Origin: Rhodobiaceae bacterium
GTDB lineage: Bacteria; Pseudomonadota; Alphaproteobacteria; Puniceispirillales; Puniceispirillaceae
DNA length: 34,703 nucleotides
NCBI GenBank assembly: GCA_018624035.1
Contig: JAAZUU010000013.1
Coordinates: 1 to 34,703, forward strand
Reading direction: 5' to 3'
Shown: positions 7,864-15,274 of the stretch, one piece after another
How positions within the stretch are numbered: the first letter of the stretch is position 1
Layout of the letters: each line of letters starts with the position of its first letter
The notes under the pieces: model-generated
What the model was told of the DNA's origin: nothing
Database searches by the model: none
What the model saw: only the letters and a program-made list of their open reading frames with translations
Translations under genes and position numbers: made by a program

Positions 7864-9239
7864 GTTGACAGCCTGTCCCGCAGCATCCACAACACGGCCA
7901 GCGCCGGGATCACCATCACCGCCGTGATGATGAAGAAAATACCCCAATCACCATTCAGCCAGTCGACCAACGCCCCCGATGACGAGGCCAGAAGGGTCCG
8001 CCCGAGCGTGCCGATCGAGGCCAGCAGCGCATATTGCGTCGCCGTGTAATTGCGGTCGACCAGAAGCGAGATGAAGGTGACGAAGGCCACCGTCGCGAAG
8101 GCCGCGGCAAGGTCATCGGCAATCACCGCGATGGCGAACATCAGTTCATTCTGCCCGACCCAGTGCAGGACACTGAAAAGGATGTTCGTTGCCGCCATAG
8201 CGATGCCGGAAATCAGCAACGCCCTGACAACACCGGTGCGCAATGCGAACAGCCCGCCGATCAGCGTGAAGACCACGGTCGTGATCCACCCAAGGCCCTT
8301 GGAATAGATCGCGATATCCGATTTCGAGAACCCGACTTCCTTGTAGAAGATGATCGACATCTTGCCCATGAAGGCCTCGCCGATCTTGAACAGGAAGATG
8401 AAGGCAAGGATCATTATTCCGATCTGCAGGCCGTTCTTGCGGAAGAATGACCAGAGCGGCTCGATCACCGTCGTCGTGAGGAAACTAACAAGCTGGACGA
8501 TGGCCCCCTTGCCACCCATGCGGTCGGCCATGGCCTGCTGGGCGTTACGCTGGTCGGCGGCACGCTCCTTTGTTCCGGTCTCGGGAATGAACAACAGGCC
8601 GACATTGCACAGCACCACAAGAATACCGAGCGCGACAAACGTCATCTGCCAGTAATTCGCGACGCCGATCGTCTGCAGATGGTCGGCAAGGAACAGCGCG
8701 ACCATCCCGCCAAGCTTGTAGCCCGACCACCAGCCGACAACCGCCACGGCGGCGCCGGCGGCCATGCCCCTGGCGTCATCCTTGTCGATCTGCTCAATCC
8801 GCAGGGCGTCAATGGTGATGTCCTGTGTCGCCGAGCAGATGGCGATGATCAGGCCAGCGCCGATCACCAGCGCCAGCGAGGTTGACGGGTCGATCGTGCT
8901 CCAGAACAGGAGACAGGCGAGAATCACTGCCTGAAGCGTGATGATCCATGCCTTGCGGTGGCCAAGCCTGTCGGTCAGCACCGGCACGCGTAGCCTGTCG
9001 ATGAGCGGTGCCCACAGGAAATTGAAGGCATAGACCCCGAAAATAAGTCCGGCCCACCCGATGGCGCTTCGCGACAGGCCATCCTCCTTGAGCCATAGTG
9101 ACAGTGAACTTCCGATCAGCACCCATGGAAAGCCGCTGATCATCCCCAAAAGGAGAATCCGCGCCATTCTGCGTTCGAGATAGGATGTGAACAGATCCGA
9201 AATGAGGCCCGAGGACCGGACCGTTTTCTGGTGAACCAC
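7851..9239 (-). CDS. ampG: AmpG-family muropeptide permease (MFS)
   Basis: A 462-residue inner-membrane protein with about 12-14 hydrophobic segments. The N-terminal GFPWVLIGSSLSLWL stretch and SATQDITIDALR after the fourth segment are typical of AmpG, which imports GlcNAc-anhydroMurNAc and its peptides into the cytoplasm by proton symport. The start is GTG at 9239, chosen because GGGAGG lies 5-6 bases upstream on the minus strand. The gene is inserted in the opposite orientation inside the recycling block: its 3' end overlaps the amidase/NlpC fusion by 13 bases and its 5' end faces the YkuD gene across a 127-base divergent spacer. The context makes a muropeptide substrate very likely. Confidence 0.9.
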   Translation of the reverse strand: MVHQKTVRSSGLISDLFTSYLERRMARILLLGMISGFPWVLIGSSLSLWLKEDGLSRSAIGWAGLIFGVYAFNFLWAPLIDRLRVPVLTDRLGHRKAWIITLQAVILACLLFWSTIDPSTSLALVIGAGLIIAICSATQDITIDALRIEQIDKDDARGMAAGAAVAVVGWWSGYKLGGMVALFLADHLQTIGVANYWQMTFVALGILVVLCNVGLLFIPETGTKERAADQRNAQQAMADRMGGKGAIVQLVSFLTTTVIEPLWSFFRKNGLQIGIMILAFIFLFKIGEAFMGKMSIIFYKEVGFSKSDIAIYSKGLGWITTVVFTLIGGLFALRTGVVRALLISGIAMAATNILFSVLHWVGQNELMFAIAVIADDLAAAFATVAFVTFISLLVDRNYTATQYALLASIGTLGRTLLASSSGALVDWLNGDWGIFFIITAVMVIPALAVLWMLRDRLSTQSG

Positions 9240-9366
9240 TTAAACCTCCCAGCACCTGAATGTCTTTATGGTTGTGATCAGGCTATGCCGTGTTGTCCAA
9301 TAAAGGCAAATTATATCGGCCTCGGGATGTTCAGAGGGGCGACGTGATTTCGGGAGACAGGACAAG

Positions 9367-9906
9367 GTGAATGACTGGACCGTGACCATTTCCGGCAATG
9401 GATACCGGCTGACAGCGCCGCATCATGGCTGTGATTGTCTTGTCGGCAAGGCAGGTTTCATCGCCGGTGACGACAAACGCGAAGGCGATATGGCAACGCC
9501 CGTCGGCATCTGGCCACTGCGAAAGGTCTATTACCGGCCAGATCGAATAGCGGCGCCGGATACCGGCCTGCCGGTCATTTCCCTCAGCCCCGATATGGGC
9601 TGGTGCGACGATCCCGGGGACCCGGAATATAACCGGCCGGTCAAGCTTCCCCATGCGGCGCGGCATGAGAAACTGTGGCGTGAGGACGGGCTCTATGACC
9701 TGATCGTGGTCCTTGGGCATAATGATTCACCGCCGGTTCCCTGGCATGGCAGCGCCGTCTTCCTGCATCTTCGCGAGGCGGACACAACTCACACCGCGGG
9801 CTGTGTCGCCGTGACGAGGCAGGATCTGCTGGAGCTGCTGCATAAGGCGGACAGCGGCACAGTCCTGCATATTGGCGATGACCACCGGGGAGAGGCAGCA
9901 TCATGA
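9367..9906 (+). CDS. YkuD-domain protein without signal peptide, candidate cytoplasmic L,D-carboxypeptidase
   Basis: A 179-residue single-domain YkuD (L,D-transpeptidase fold) protein. The signature is SAVFLHL (H134) followed by HTAGCVAV, with H142 and the catalytic C146. It starts at GTG 9367 with GGGAGA about 9 bases upstream. There is no signal peptide, transmembrane segment, LysM or other wall-binding domain, unlike periplasmic L,D-transpeptidases. Recent work on Acinetobacter ElsL and Vibrio LdcV describes cytosolic YkuD enzymes that trim the terminal D-Ala of tetrapeptides; from its size, lack of export signal and neighbours I infer the same role here, replacing LdcA. It overlaps the GH84 gene by ATGA. 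The YkuD assignment is firm, the carboxypeptidase role inferred. Confidence 0.82.
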   Translation: MNDWTVTISGNGYRLTAPHHGCDCLVGKAGFIAGDDKREGDMATPVGIWPLRKVYYRPDRIAAPDTGLPVISLSPDMGWCDDPGDPEYNRPVKLPHAARHEKLWREDGLYDLIVVLGHNDSPPVPWHGSAVFLHLREADTTHTAGCVAVTRQDLLELLHKADSGTVLHIGDDHRGEAAS

Positions 9907-11078
9907 CAGAAGCCGACAGGATCAGGCTACCCCGTCTGCCGGATGCGCCGATACGCGGCTATATCGAGGGCTATTACGGGCGTCTGCCAACCTGGCAGGA
10001 GCGCCACAGGATCATCACGAGGCTGGCGGCGCTTGGAATGAATGCCTATTTCTACGCGCCGAAGGAAGATCCCTGTCACCGGGTGAACTGGCGGGATGCC
10101 TGGTCTGGCGACTGGATCACCGAATTTTCAGCCATGTGCGACGCCGCCGCCGCCTGCGGCGTCTCGGTGTTCGCCGGCATCGCCCCCGGGCTCGATTACG
10201 ACCCGAAACGCGACACCGCGGAATTCGAGACATTGCTGGCGAAGGCATTGTCGCTGCAGGCCGCAGGCGCGCACGCGATTGTGGTGATGTTCGACGATAT
10301 CGAGCCCCCCTCGCCGACGCTTGACCCGACGCTTGCCGGCGAAATCGACCTTCATGCCGGGATCGCCGGCCGCCTCGCGGCGCGCCTTGACGTACCGGCA
10401 CTTGTCGTGCCCCGTATCTATGCCGATGAAATCAGCGATGCCGCGGCGGACAGCTACCGCGCCCTTGCCGCCGCCCTGCCCGCCGACATGCCAATCTTCC
10501 ATTGCGGCTCACACATTATCGCCGGCGGCGACCCGCTTTCCGACACGACCACGCCGGCGGCGGCCAGTTTCCATCAAAGGCTGATCCTGTGGGACAATCA
10601 TTATTGTAATGATTATTGCCCGCGGCGGCTGTTTGTCGGACGCCATGCCGGCCGTTCCGGTGTCCGCGACCTGATGCTGAACGGCACCGGCATGGTGGAA
10701 ACTGACATGCTGCTGCTTGGCCTGATGGCGGCCGGCGATGACAAAATGGCCTGGAGCGAGGCGCTTGCCGCGGCCGGCGTGCCGGAGGATTTCCGTCACA
10801 TCGCCGCCTGGTTCGATGGCCCTGTCACCGCCGACACGGTTCCCGCCCCGCCACCCTCACCGAACAAAATCGCCTTTGATGCCATCGAGACGCTTCTGTG
10901 GCGCTGGAAAACACCGCTGGCACGGGAATGGTACCCGTTCCTGTTCGGACTGAAACATGATCTGCAGATCGCATCCGGCGCGCTTCCGGCGCTGCGAATC
11001 GCCAAAACGCAGACAACGCCGCTATACCGGCATCTGACCGGACACGCCACCGATGACGAAGGAGGAACAGATGACTGA
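9903..11078 (+). CDS. GH84-family beta-N-acetylglucosaminidase (O-GlcNAcase-like), probably cytoplasmic
   Basis: A 391-residue protein matching the catalytic barrel of glycoside hydrolase family 84. The N-terminus reads RGYIEGYYGRLPTW, followed by LGMNAYFYAPKEDPCHR with the sugar-binding Lys (K54). The catalytic Asp pair is D131-D132 in VVMFDDIEPP, and the substrate-binding WDNxxxNDYC motif is at 230-239. GH84 enzymes remove terminal beta-linked GlcNAc by substrate-assisted catalysis. There is no signal peptide and no extra carbohydrate-binding domain, so it should be cytoplasmic. It lies between the YkuD gene (ATGA overlap) and the M19 dipeptidase (8-base overlap). I infer that it acts on GlcNAc-anhydroMurNAc in place of the GH3 enzyme NagZ. 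Hyaluronidase-like or O-GlcNAcase activity are alternatives. Confidence 0.85.
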   Translation: MTEADRIRLPRLPDAPIRGYIEGYYGRLPTWQERHRIITRLAALGMNAYFYAPKEDPCHRVNWRDAWSGDWITEFSAMCDAAAACGVSVFAGIAPGLDYDPKRDTAEFETLLAKALSLQAAGAHAIVVMFDDIEPPSPTLDPTLAGEIDLHAGIAGRLAARLDVPALVVPRIYADEISDAAADSYRALAAALPADMPIFHCGSHIIAGGDPLSDTTTPAAASFHQRLILWDNHYCNDYCPRRLFVGRHAGRSGVRDLMLNGTGMVETDMLLLGLMAAGDDKMAWSEALAAAGVPEDFRHIAAWFDGPVTADTVPAPPPSPNKIAFDAIETLLWRWKTPLAREWYPFLFGLKHDLQIASGALPALRIAKTQTTPLYRHLTGHATDDEGGTDD

Positions 11079-12135
11079 CCCTGAAACCGTAATGCCGATC
11101 TTCGACGGGCATAATGACGTTCTGTCAAAGCTTCACGCCACATATCCACAGGACCCGGCGACCGCCTTCATCGATGGATATGATGCGGCCATCGATCTGC
11201 CGAAATCACGTATCGGCGGTTTTGCCGGCGGTTTCTTTGCGGTCTATATCCCGCCCCTTGAGGTCGATCAGGCCGCCCGCACCGCGGCGATGATGGCAGA
11301 CAGCTATGACCTGCCACTGCCACCACAGCTTGACTGGCCACATGCCGTCGAGGTGACCATGGCACAGATCAACATCCTTCTGCAGCTTGAGCGACGCGAG
11401 GCCTTGAGCATCTGCCGCAGCGTTGCCGATATCAGGGCCGCCATGGCGGCCGGCAGGATCGCCGCGATCATGCATATCGAGGGCGCCGAGGCCATCGACG
11501 CCGAGCTTCAGATGCTGGATGTGCTTCATGCGGCAGGTTTACGGTCACTTGGGCCGGTCTGGAGCCGCCCGACTATTTTCGGCCATGGCGTTCCCTTTGC
11601 CTTCCCGTCCGGCCCCGATACCGGACCGGGGCTGACCGAGGCCGGGCGCCGCCTTGTCAGACGCTGCGACGAGCTTGGCATCCTGATCGACCTGTCTCAC
11701 ATGAACGAGGCCGGGTTCCGCGATGTCGCCCGACATACGACGAATCCCCTCATCGCCACACATTCCAACGCGCATGCCATATGCCCGCATTCCCGCAATC
11801 TGACCGACGACCAACTCTGCACGATCCGCGACAGCGGCGGAATGGTCGGGCTGAATTTCGCCACCGCTTTCCTGCGGCCCGACGGCAAGATGCTGGCGGA
11901 TGTGCCGCTCGATCTGATGCTGCGCCACCTCGACCACCTGATAGGCATTCTTGGCGAGGATCACGTCGGGCTCGGCTCGGATTATGACGGCGCGGTGATG
12001 CCGGAAAGGCTTACCAGCGCAGCCGGCCTGCCGCAGCTTGTCATGGCGATGCGGCGGCATGGGTTCGGCGAGGAACTGATCGCCAAACTGTGTGTTGAAA
12101 ATTGGCTTTCCATATTTGACAGAATATGGAAATAG
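11071..12135 (+). CDS. M19-family (renal/membrane-type) dipeptidase
   Basis: A 354-residue zinc dipeptidase of the amidohydrolase superfamily. The N-terminal FDGHNDVL gives the H14xD16 metal pair; the bridging Glu is E137 in HIEGAE; further ligands are H210 in LIDLSHMNE and H231 in ATHSNAHAICPHSRNLTD, with GLGSDYDG near the C-terminus. An in-frame ATG 18 bases upstream exists, but the AAGGAGG at 11059-11065 places the real start at 11071. It overlaps the GH84 stop by 8 bases. Characterised bacterial members hydrolyse L-Xaa-D-Xaa dipeptides, so L-Ala-D-Glu from recycled stem peptides is a sensible substrate here; that is an inference from context. No signal peptide is visible. Confidence 0.9.
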   Translation: MTDPETVMPIFDGHNDVLSKLHATYPQDPATAFIDGYDAAIDLPKSRIGGFAGGFFAVYIPPLEVDQAARTAAMMADSYDLPLPPQLDWPHAVEVTMAQINILLQLERREALSICRSVADIRAAMAAGRIAAIMHIEGAEAIDAELQMLDVLHAAGLRSLGPVWSRPTIFGHGVPFAFPSGPDTGPGLTEAGRRLVRRCDELGILIDLSHMNEAGFRDVARHTTNPLIATHSNAHAICPHSRNLTDDQLCTIRDSGGMVGLNFATAFLRPDGKMLADVPLDLMLRHLDHLIGILGEDHVGLGSDYDGAVMPERLTSAAGLPQLVMAMRRHGFGEELIAKLCVENWLSIFDRIWK

Positions 12136-12143
12136 TTTTTTTT
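12107..12143 (+). terminator. Intrinsic terminator overlapping the dipeptidase stop
   Basis: A perfect 10-base-pair inverted repeat (TTTCCATATT at 12107-12116 and AATATGGAAA at 12123-12132, loop TGACAG) is followed by the TAG stop codon and eight Ts at 12136-12143. The stem lies inside the last codons of the dipeptidase gene. The stem is AU-rich, so efficiency is uncertain, but geometry and position fit a rho-independent terminator for the recycling operon. Confidence 0.75.
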
Positions 12144-12150
12144 CATATAA

Positions 12151-12172
12151 TTACATTACTTTTCTAATGTAA
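12151..12172. repeat. Short AT-rich inverted repeat between convergent operons
   Basis: TTACATTA at 12151-12158 and TAATGTAA at 12165-12172 form a perfect 8-base inverted repeat around a CTTTTC loop. It lies just after the terminator and before the end of the convergent ABC permease gene. Its stem has a single GC pair per arm, so it could help termination from the minus side or be a protein-binding site. Confidence 0.5.
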
Positions 12173-12205
12173 ATTATCACATCATGCGGGAATGTGTGAT
12201 CGGGA

Positions 12206-12961
12206 TTATTCGGCTGATCTTTCCGCCCATCCGGCAAAGATTTTCTCGAGCATCACAACAACGTAATAGAGCGCGATGCCTAGCACGGCGAGCGCGATCA
12301 GCACGGCAAACATCAGCGGATAGTCGGAATTGGTCTTGCCACTGTCAAACAGCGCGCCTAGCCCGCGACCGTGCGGCGACACGATTTCCATCAGGTTCGT
12401 GCCGATAAAGGCAAGCGTCACCGCCACCTTCAGCGCGCCGAAGAATTCCGGCAGTGTCTTTGGCAGCGCGATCTTCCAGAAGATGGTCACCTTCGACGCG
12501 CCGAGCGAGCGCAGGATATCGCGATATTCCGGCTCAAGTGTGGACAGGCCGATCGAGACCGACACGGCGATCGGGAAAAAGGAAATCATGAAAGCGATCA
12601 GGACCGTGTTCAAATCATGCTGGCCAACGAACATCAGCGCGACAATCGGAACGACGGTGGCCTTCGGGATGGCGTTGAACCCGACCAGAAGCGGATAGAG
12701 TCCCTCTCGCAGGACCCGCGAGAACCCCATGATCATGCCAAAAAGCACGCCCACAACGATGGCGATCAGCAACCCGACAACAGTTCGCCACAATGTCTCC
12801 CAGCCGAAGGTCAGAAACAGCCCCTTGAAGCGCCAGAATGCCGGCCAGAGATCGCTTGGCGAGGCCATCTTGTAGTTTGGCCAGTCATTGATCCATACAA
12901 GCGCCTCCCAGAAACACAGGAAAATGACGATGGCCAGCAGCCGCACGAAAACCTGTCTCAT
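12206..12961 (-). CDS. ABC transporter permease (SsuC/TauC/ThiX-like)
   Basis: A 251-residue inner-membrane permease of the nitrate/sulfonate/taurine/pyrimidine-type importer family, with about six hydrophobic segments. The EAA-like cytoplasmic loop that contacts the ATPase is visible as RDILRSLGASKVTIFWKIALPKTLPEFFGAL. It is the last gene of the minus-strand operon binding protein - ATPase - permease; its ATG overlaps the ATPase stop (ATGA). The substrate cannot be read from the permease. Its 3' end faces the end of the peptidoglycan-recycling operon. Confidence 0.92.
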   Translation of the reverse strand: MRQVFVRLLAIVIFLCFWEALVWINDWPNYKMASPSDLWPAFWRFKGLFLTFGWETLWRTVVGLLIAIVVGVLFGMIMGFSRVLREGLYPLLVGFNAIPKATVVPIVALMFVGQHDLNTVLIAFMISFFPIAVSVSIGLSTLEPEYRDILRSLGASKVTIFWKIALPKTLPEFFGALKVAVTLAFIGTNLMEIVSPHGRGLGALFDSGKTNSDYPLMFAVLIALAVLGIALYYVVVMLEKIFAGWAERSAE

Positions 12962-13776
12962 TGGCCCGCCTCCTCGCCTTCACGGGCAATCCGGATCTGG
13001 TCACGCAGAACATTCAGCGTTTCCGTTGCCTCGTTTGTGTAGAGATGGTCCAGTGTCCTTGGCCCGCTATCAGGCAACTGCAGGCTGTATTGCACCGTTG
13101 CCGGCCGGCCCGACAGGACGATGACCTCGTCAGCAAGGAAAATGGCCTCGCGGAGGTCATGTGTGATCAGCACGCCGGTAAAGGGTTCCTCGGCGCGGAG
13201 CCGGTGCATCGTCAGCCACAGATCCTCGCGGGTGAAGGCATCAAGCGCACCAAAGGGCTCATCGAGGATCAGCACCTCGGGCTGATGCACCAACGCACGG
13301 CACAGCGAGGCACGCTGACGCATGCCGCCGGACAGTTCGGACGGGCGCTTGTCCTCAAACCCGGCCAGACCGACAAGTTTCAGCAGATCACGCGCGCGAC
13401 GCTCCCTGGCGGCGGCGTCAAGTCTGGTCGGCACGATTTCCAGCGGCAGCATGACGTTTTTCAGAATGCTTCGCCATTCCAGAAGGACCGGATTCTGGAA
13501 TGCCATCCCGACGGTCGACCGGGGGGATACCACCCGCTCACCCTGCAGCCAGACAGAGCCGGCATCAGGCTTCATCAACCCGGCGACAAGGCGTGTCACG
13601 GTGGATTTGCCGCATCCCGACGGGCCGACAATGGCACTGAAGCCATGCCGCGGCACACGGATCGTCAGATCATCAAGGACGGGAAGCGGACCGGTATTCG
13701 TCCTGTAGGTATGCGAGACGCCGTCAATGACGATGAGATCGCCGTCGCCTGCCTTGCTCTCGGAGGTATCTGCCAT
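12958..13776 (-). CDS. ABC transporter ATP-binding protein (SsuB/TauB-like)
   Basis: A 272-residue nucleotide-binding subunit of the same importer. Walker A reads GPSGCGKST, the Q-loop AFQNPVLLEW, the ABC signature LSGGMRQR, Walker B LILDEPFGALD and the switch histidine VLITHDLREA. It powers uptake by the NMT1-type binding protein and the permease encoded on either side. The gene is separated from the binding-protein gene by about 143 bases holding a strong stem-loop, and overlaps the permease start by four bases. No strong Shine-Dalgarno precedes the ATG. Confidence 0.95.
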   Translation of the reverse strand: MADTSESKAGDGDLIVIDGVSHTYRTNTGPLPVLDDLTIRVPRHGFSAIVGPSGCGKSTVTRLVAGLMKPDAGSVWLQGERVVSPRSTVGMAFQNPVLLEWRSILKNVMLPLEIVPTRLDAAARERRARDLLKLVGLAGFEDKRPSELSGGMRQRASLCRALVHQPEVLILDEPFGALDAFTREDLWLTMHRLRAEEPFTGVLITHDLREAIFLADEVIVLSGRPATVQYSLQLPDSGPRTLDHLYTNEATETLNVLRDQIRIAREGEEAGQ

Positions 13777-13879
13777 TCATTCGACCACGGAAATTATACG
13801 GCCCGGAATTCATTTATCTTGAACAACATTCATTCCGGAATACATTCAGCCATGGCGAACATCGTGCCATGGACCGGAG

Positions 13880-13907
13880 CAGGACAGCGCCAGCAGGCGC
13901 CGCCCTG
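13880..13907 (-). promoter_or_regulatory. Intercistronic stem-loop after the binding-protein gene
   Basis: CAGGACAGCGCC at 13880-13891 and GGCGCCGCCCTG at 13896-13907 can pair over 12 positions on the transcribed (minus) strand, with two G-U pairs and a 4-base loop. It lies 12 bases after the binding-protein stop and before the ATPase gene, with no T-run after it. Such hairpins commonly protect the upstream mRNA or partly end transcription, raising binding-protein yield relative to ATPase and permease; this role is inferred. Confidence 0.55.
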
Positions 13908-13919
13908 CCCCTGATTTTG

Positions 13920-14933
13920 TCAGTTCAGTGCGAATCCGCCGGACGGCAGATAGGCATCTGTGAAATACAGCGAGGCATCCGGTGTGCCCTTGTACTCATA
14001 GGTTTCACTGAGCTGCTCGATGGCAGCGGCAAAACGGGCGTCATCGATCGCACCCATGCCGTTGGCCTTCACATTGTCGGTCATGACATTTGCCTCGATG
14101 GCCAGGCTCAGTCGGCGCTGCTCAAGCGCGGCATCGGCGGCCGGGTTGCGTTTGACCAGCGCGTCGGCAGCCGCAGACGGGCTGGCAATGGCGTCCTTCC
14201 ACCCCGCGGCGACAGCGCCAAGGAAGCCCTTGACGGTATCGGCATTCGCCGCCGCGAACTCGGTATTTACGATGATGGCGTTGCCATAAAGCTGCAGCCC
14301 GTAATCAGCCATCAGAATGGTCGAGATATCATCCTCCGGCACGCCAAGTCGCACCAGGTTCAGATAGGAGGAGAAGGAAAATCCGGTGACCGAATCCACC
14401 TTGCCCTCGGCCAGCATCGGCTCGCGGGTCGGGAACCCGACAGGCTCGACCTTGATCTTGTCCATATCGAGATTATTGGCCTTCGCAAAGGACGGGAACT
14501 GGGCCCAGGCGCCATCCGGTGGCGGGGCACCAAGAACCGACCCTTCAAGATCGGATGGCCCGGAAATGCCGAGCGACTTGCGGCCGACAACCGCGAAAGG
14601 CGGCTTGTCATAAACCATCATCACCGCGGTGACCGGCGCGCCGGGGTTCTGATCAAGAAACTTGATCAGCGAGTTGATATCGGCGAACCCGACAGGAAAG
14701 GCACCTGTCGCCACCTTTGGAATGGCGTCAAGCGAGCCCTTGCCGGGGGAAATCTCGACATCAAGGCCGGCGGCGGCGAAATGGCCATTGTCAATGGCGA
14801 GGAAATAGGGGGCCGATGGTCCCTCGAATTTCCAGTCCAGCGCGAACTGGATCTTTGTGGCGGCGAAACTCGACGCCGACGCGAGGACACCCAGAAGGGC
14901 CACCGCGAGTGATTTTGCGATTAGTCTGATCAT
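13920..14933 (-). CDS. ABC transporter substrate-binding protein, NMT1/THI5-like family
   Basis: A periplasmic binding protein of 337 residues when started at the ATG at 14933. That start is chosen because GGGAG lies about 8 bases upstream and a clean signal peptide follows (MIRLIAKSLAV hydrophobic core, predicted cleavage after SSFA). The mature protein begins KIQFALDWKFEGPSAPYFLAID, then GLDVEISPGKGS and GFADINSLIKF, typical of the NMT1/SsuA-like group that binds small organic acids, sulfonates or pyrimidines. I saw no thiamine riboswitch upstream, so a thiamine-precursor ligand has no support. It is first in the operon with the ATPase and permease downstream on the minus strand. Confidence 0.88.
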   Translation of the reverse strand: MIRLIAKSLAVALLGVLASASSFAATKIQFALDWKFEGPSAPYFLAIDNGHFAAAGLDVEISPGKGSLDAIPKVATGAFPVGFADINSLIKFLDQNPGAPVTAVMMVYDKPPFAVVGRKSLGISGPSDLEGSVLGAPPPDGAWAQFPSFAKANNLDMDKIKVEPVGFPTREPMLAEGKVDSVTGFSFSSYLNLVRLGVPEDDISTILMADYGLQLYGNAIIVNTEFAAANADTVKGFLGAVAAGWKDAIASPSAAADALVKRNPAADAALEQRRLSLAIEANVMTDNVKANGMGAIDDARFAAAIEQLSETYEYKGTPDASLYFTDAYLPSGGFALN

Positions 14934-15274
14934 TATGTTAACTCCCAAGTCTCGGCACCCGGTTGCTGGTGCGTCATGCACGCCATTGCGCTGGATTCAT
15001 GCGAGGTTGAACAGTGCTGTTTTGTTGTCGTGGCTATGCATTTTTCTTTCACCCGGCGACGGTGCCGGAGACGCTGGCGGCAATTCCTTGCGGACTGCCC
15101 GGCCTGCCCCGGAAACGATTCGCCTATGGATGAGCCGTCAGGTTCGCCCCGACAGTCTGCGTCACTCTGTCAGGTTTTTGCCCAATGATCAAAGCGATCT
15201 TGCATCTTTGCCACCAATCCGACACCCGTTTGTCAGTTAATCGGCAGAAATCGGATGGATTTCGGCACCGCCGA
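14934..15274. other. Non-coding gap between ABC operon and PEPC gene
   Basis: These 341 bases lie upstream of the ABC operon and downstream of the PEPC homologue, both on the minus strand. The stretch should contain the ABC operon promoter, but I see no convincing -35/-10 pair, no riboswitch and no tRNA. The open frames crossing it lack ribosome sites and family motifs. No clear intrinsic terminator follows the PEPC gene. Confidence 0.5.

Noticed and set aside
9240-9366. Promoter pair in the ampG/YkuD divergent spacer (TTGTCC and TATATC).
   Set aside because: The spacing is only 13 bases, too short for a sigma70 promoter, so I did not list it.
10588-10620. Repeat-like stretch encoding NHYC-NDYC inside the GH84 gene, also seen as an imperfect palindrome.
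   Set aside because: It corresponds to the conserved substrate-binding WDNxxxNDYC motif of the family, so protein constraint explains it.
13869-14912. Long open frame of 347 codons on the plus strand, antisense to the ABC binding-protein gene.
   Set aside because: It is the complement of a clear NMT1-like protein with signal peptide; it has no ribosome site or family motif. High GC content keeps antisense frames open.
14934-15274. Possible thiamine riboswitch before the NMT1/THI5-like transporter.
   Set aside because: I looked for the conserved CTGAGA and ACCTGAT-type thi-box segments on the transcribed strand and did not find them.
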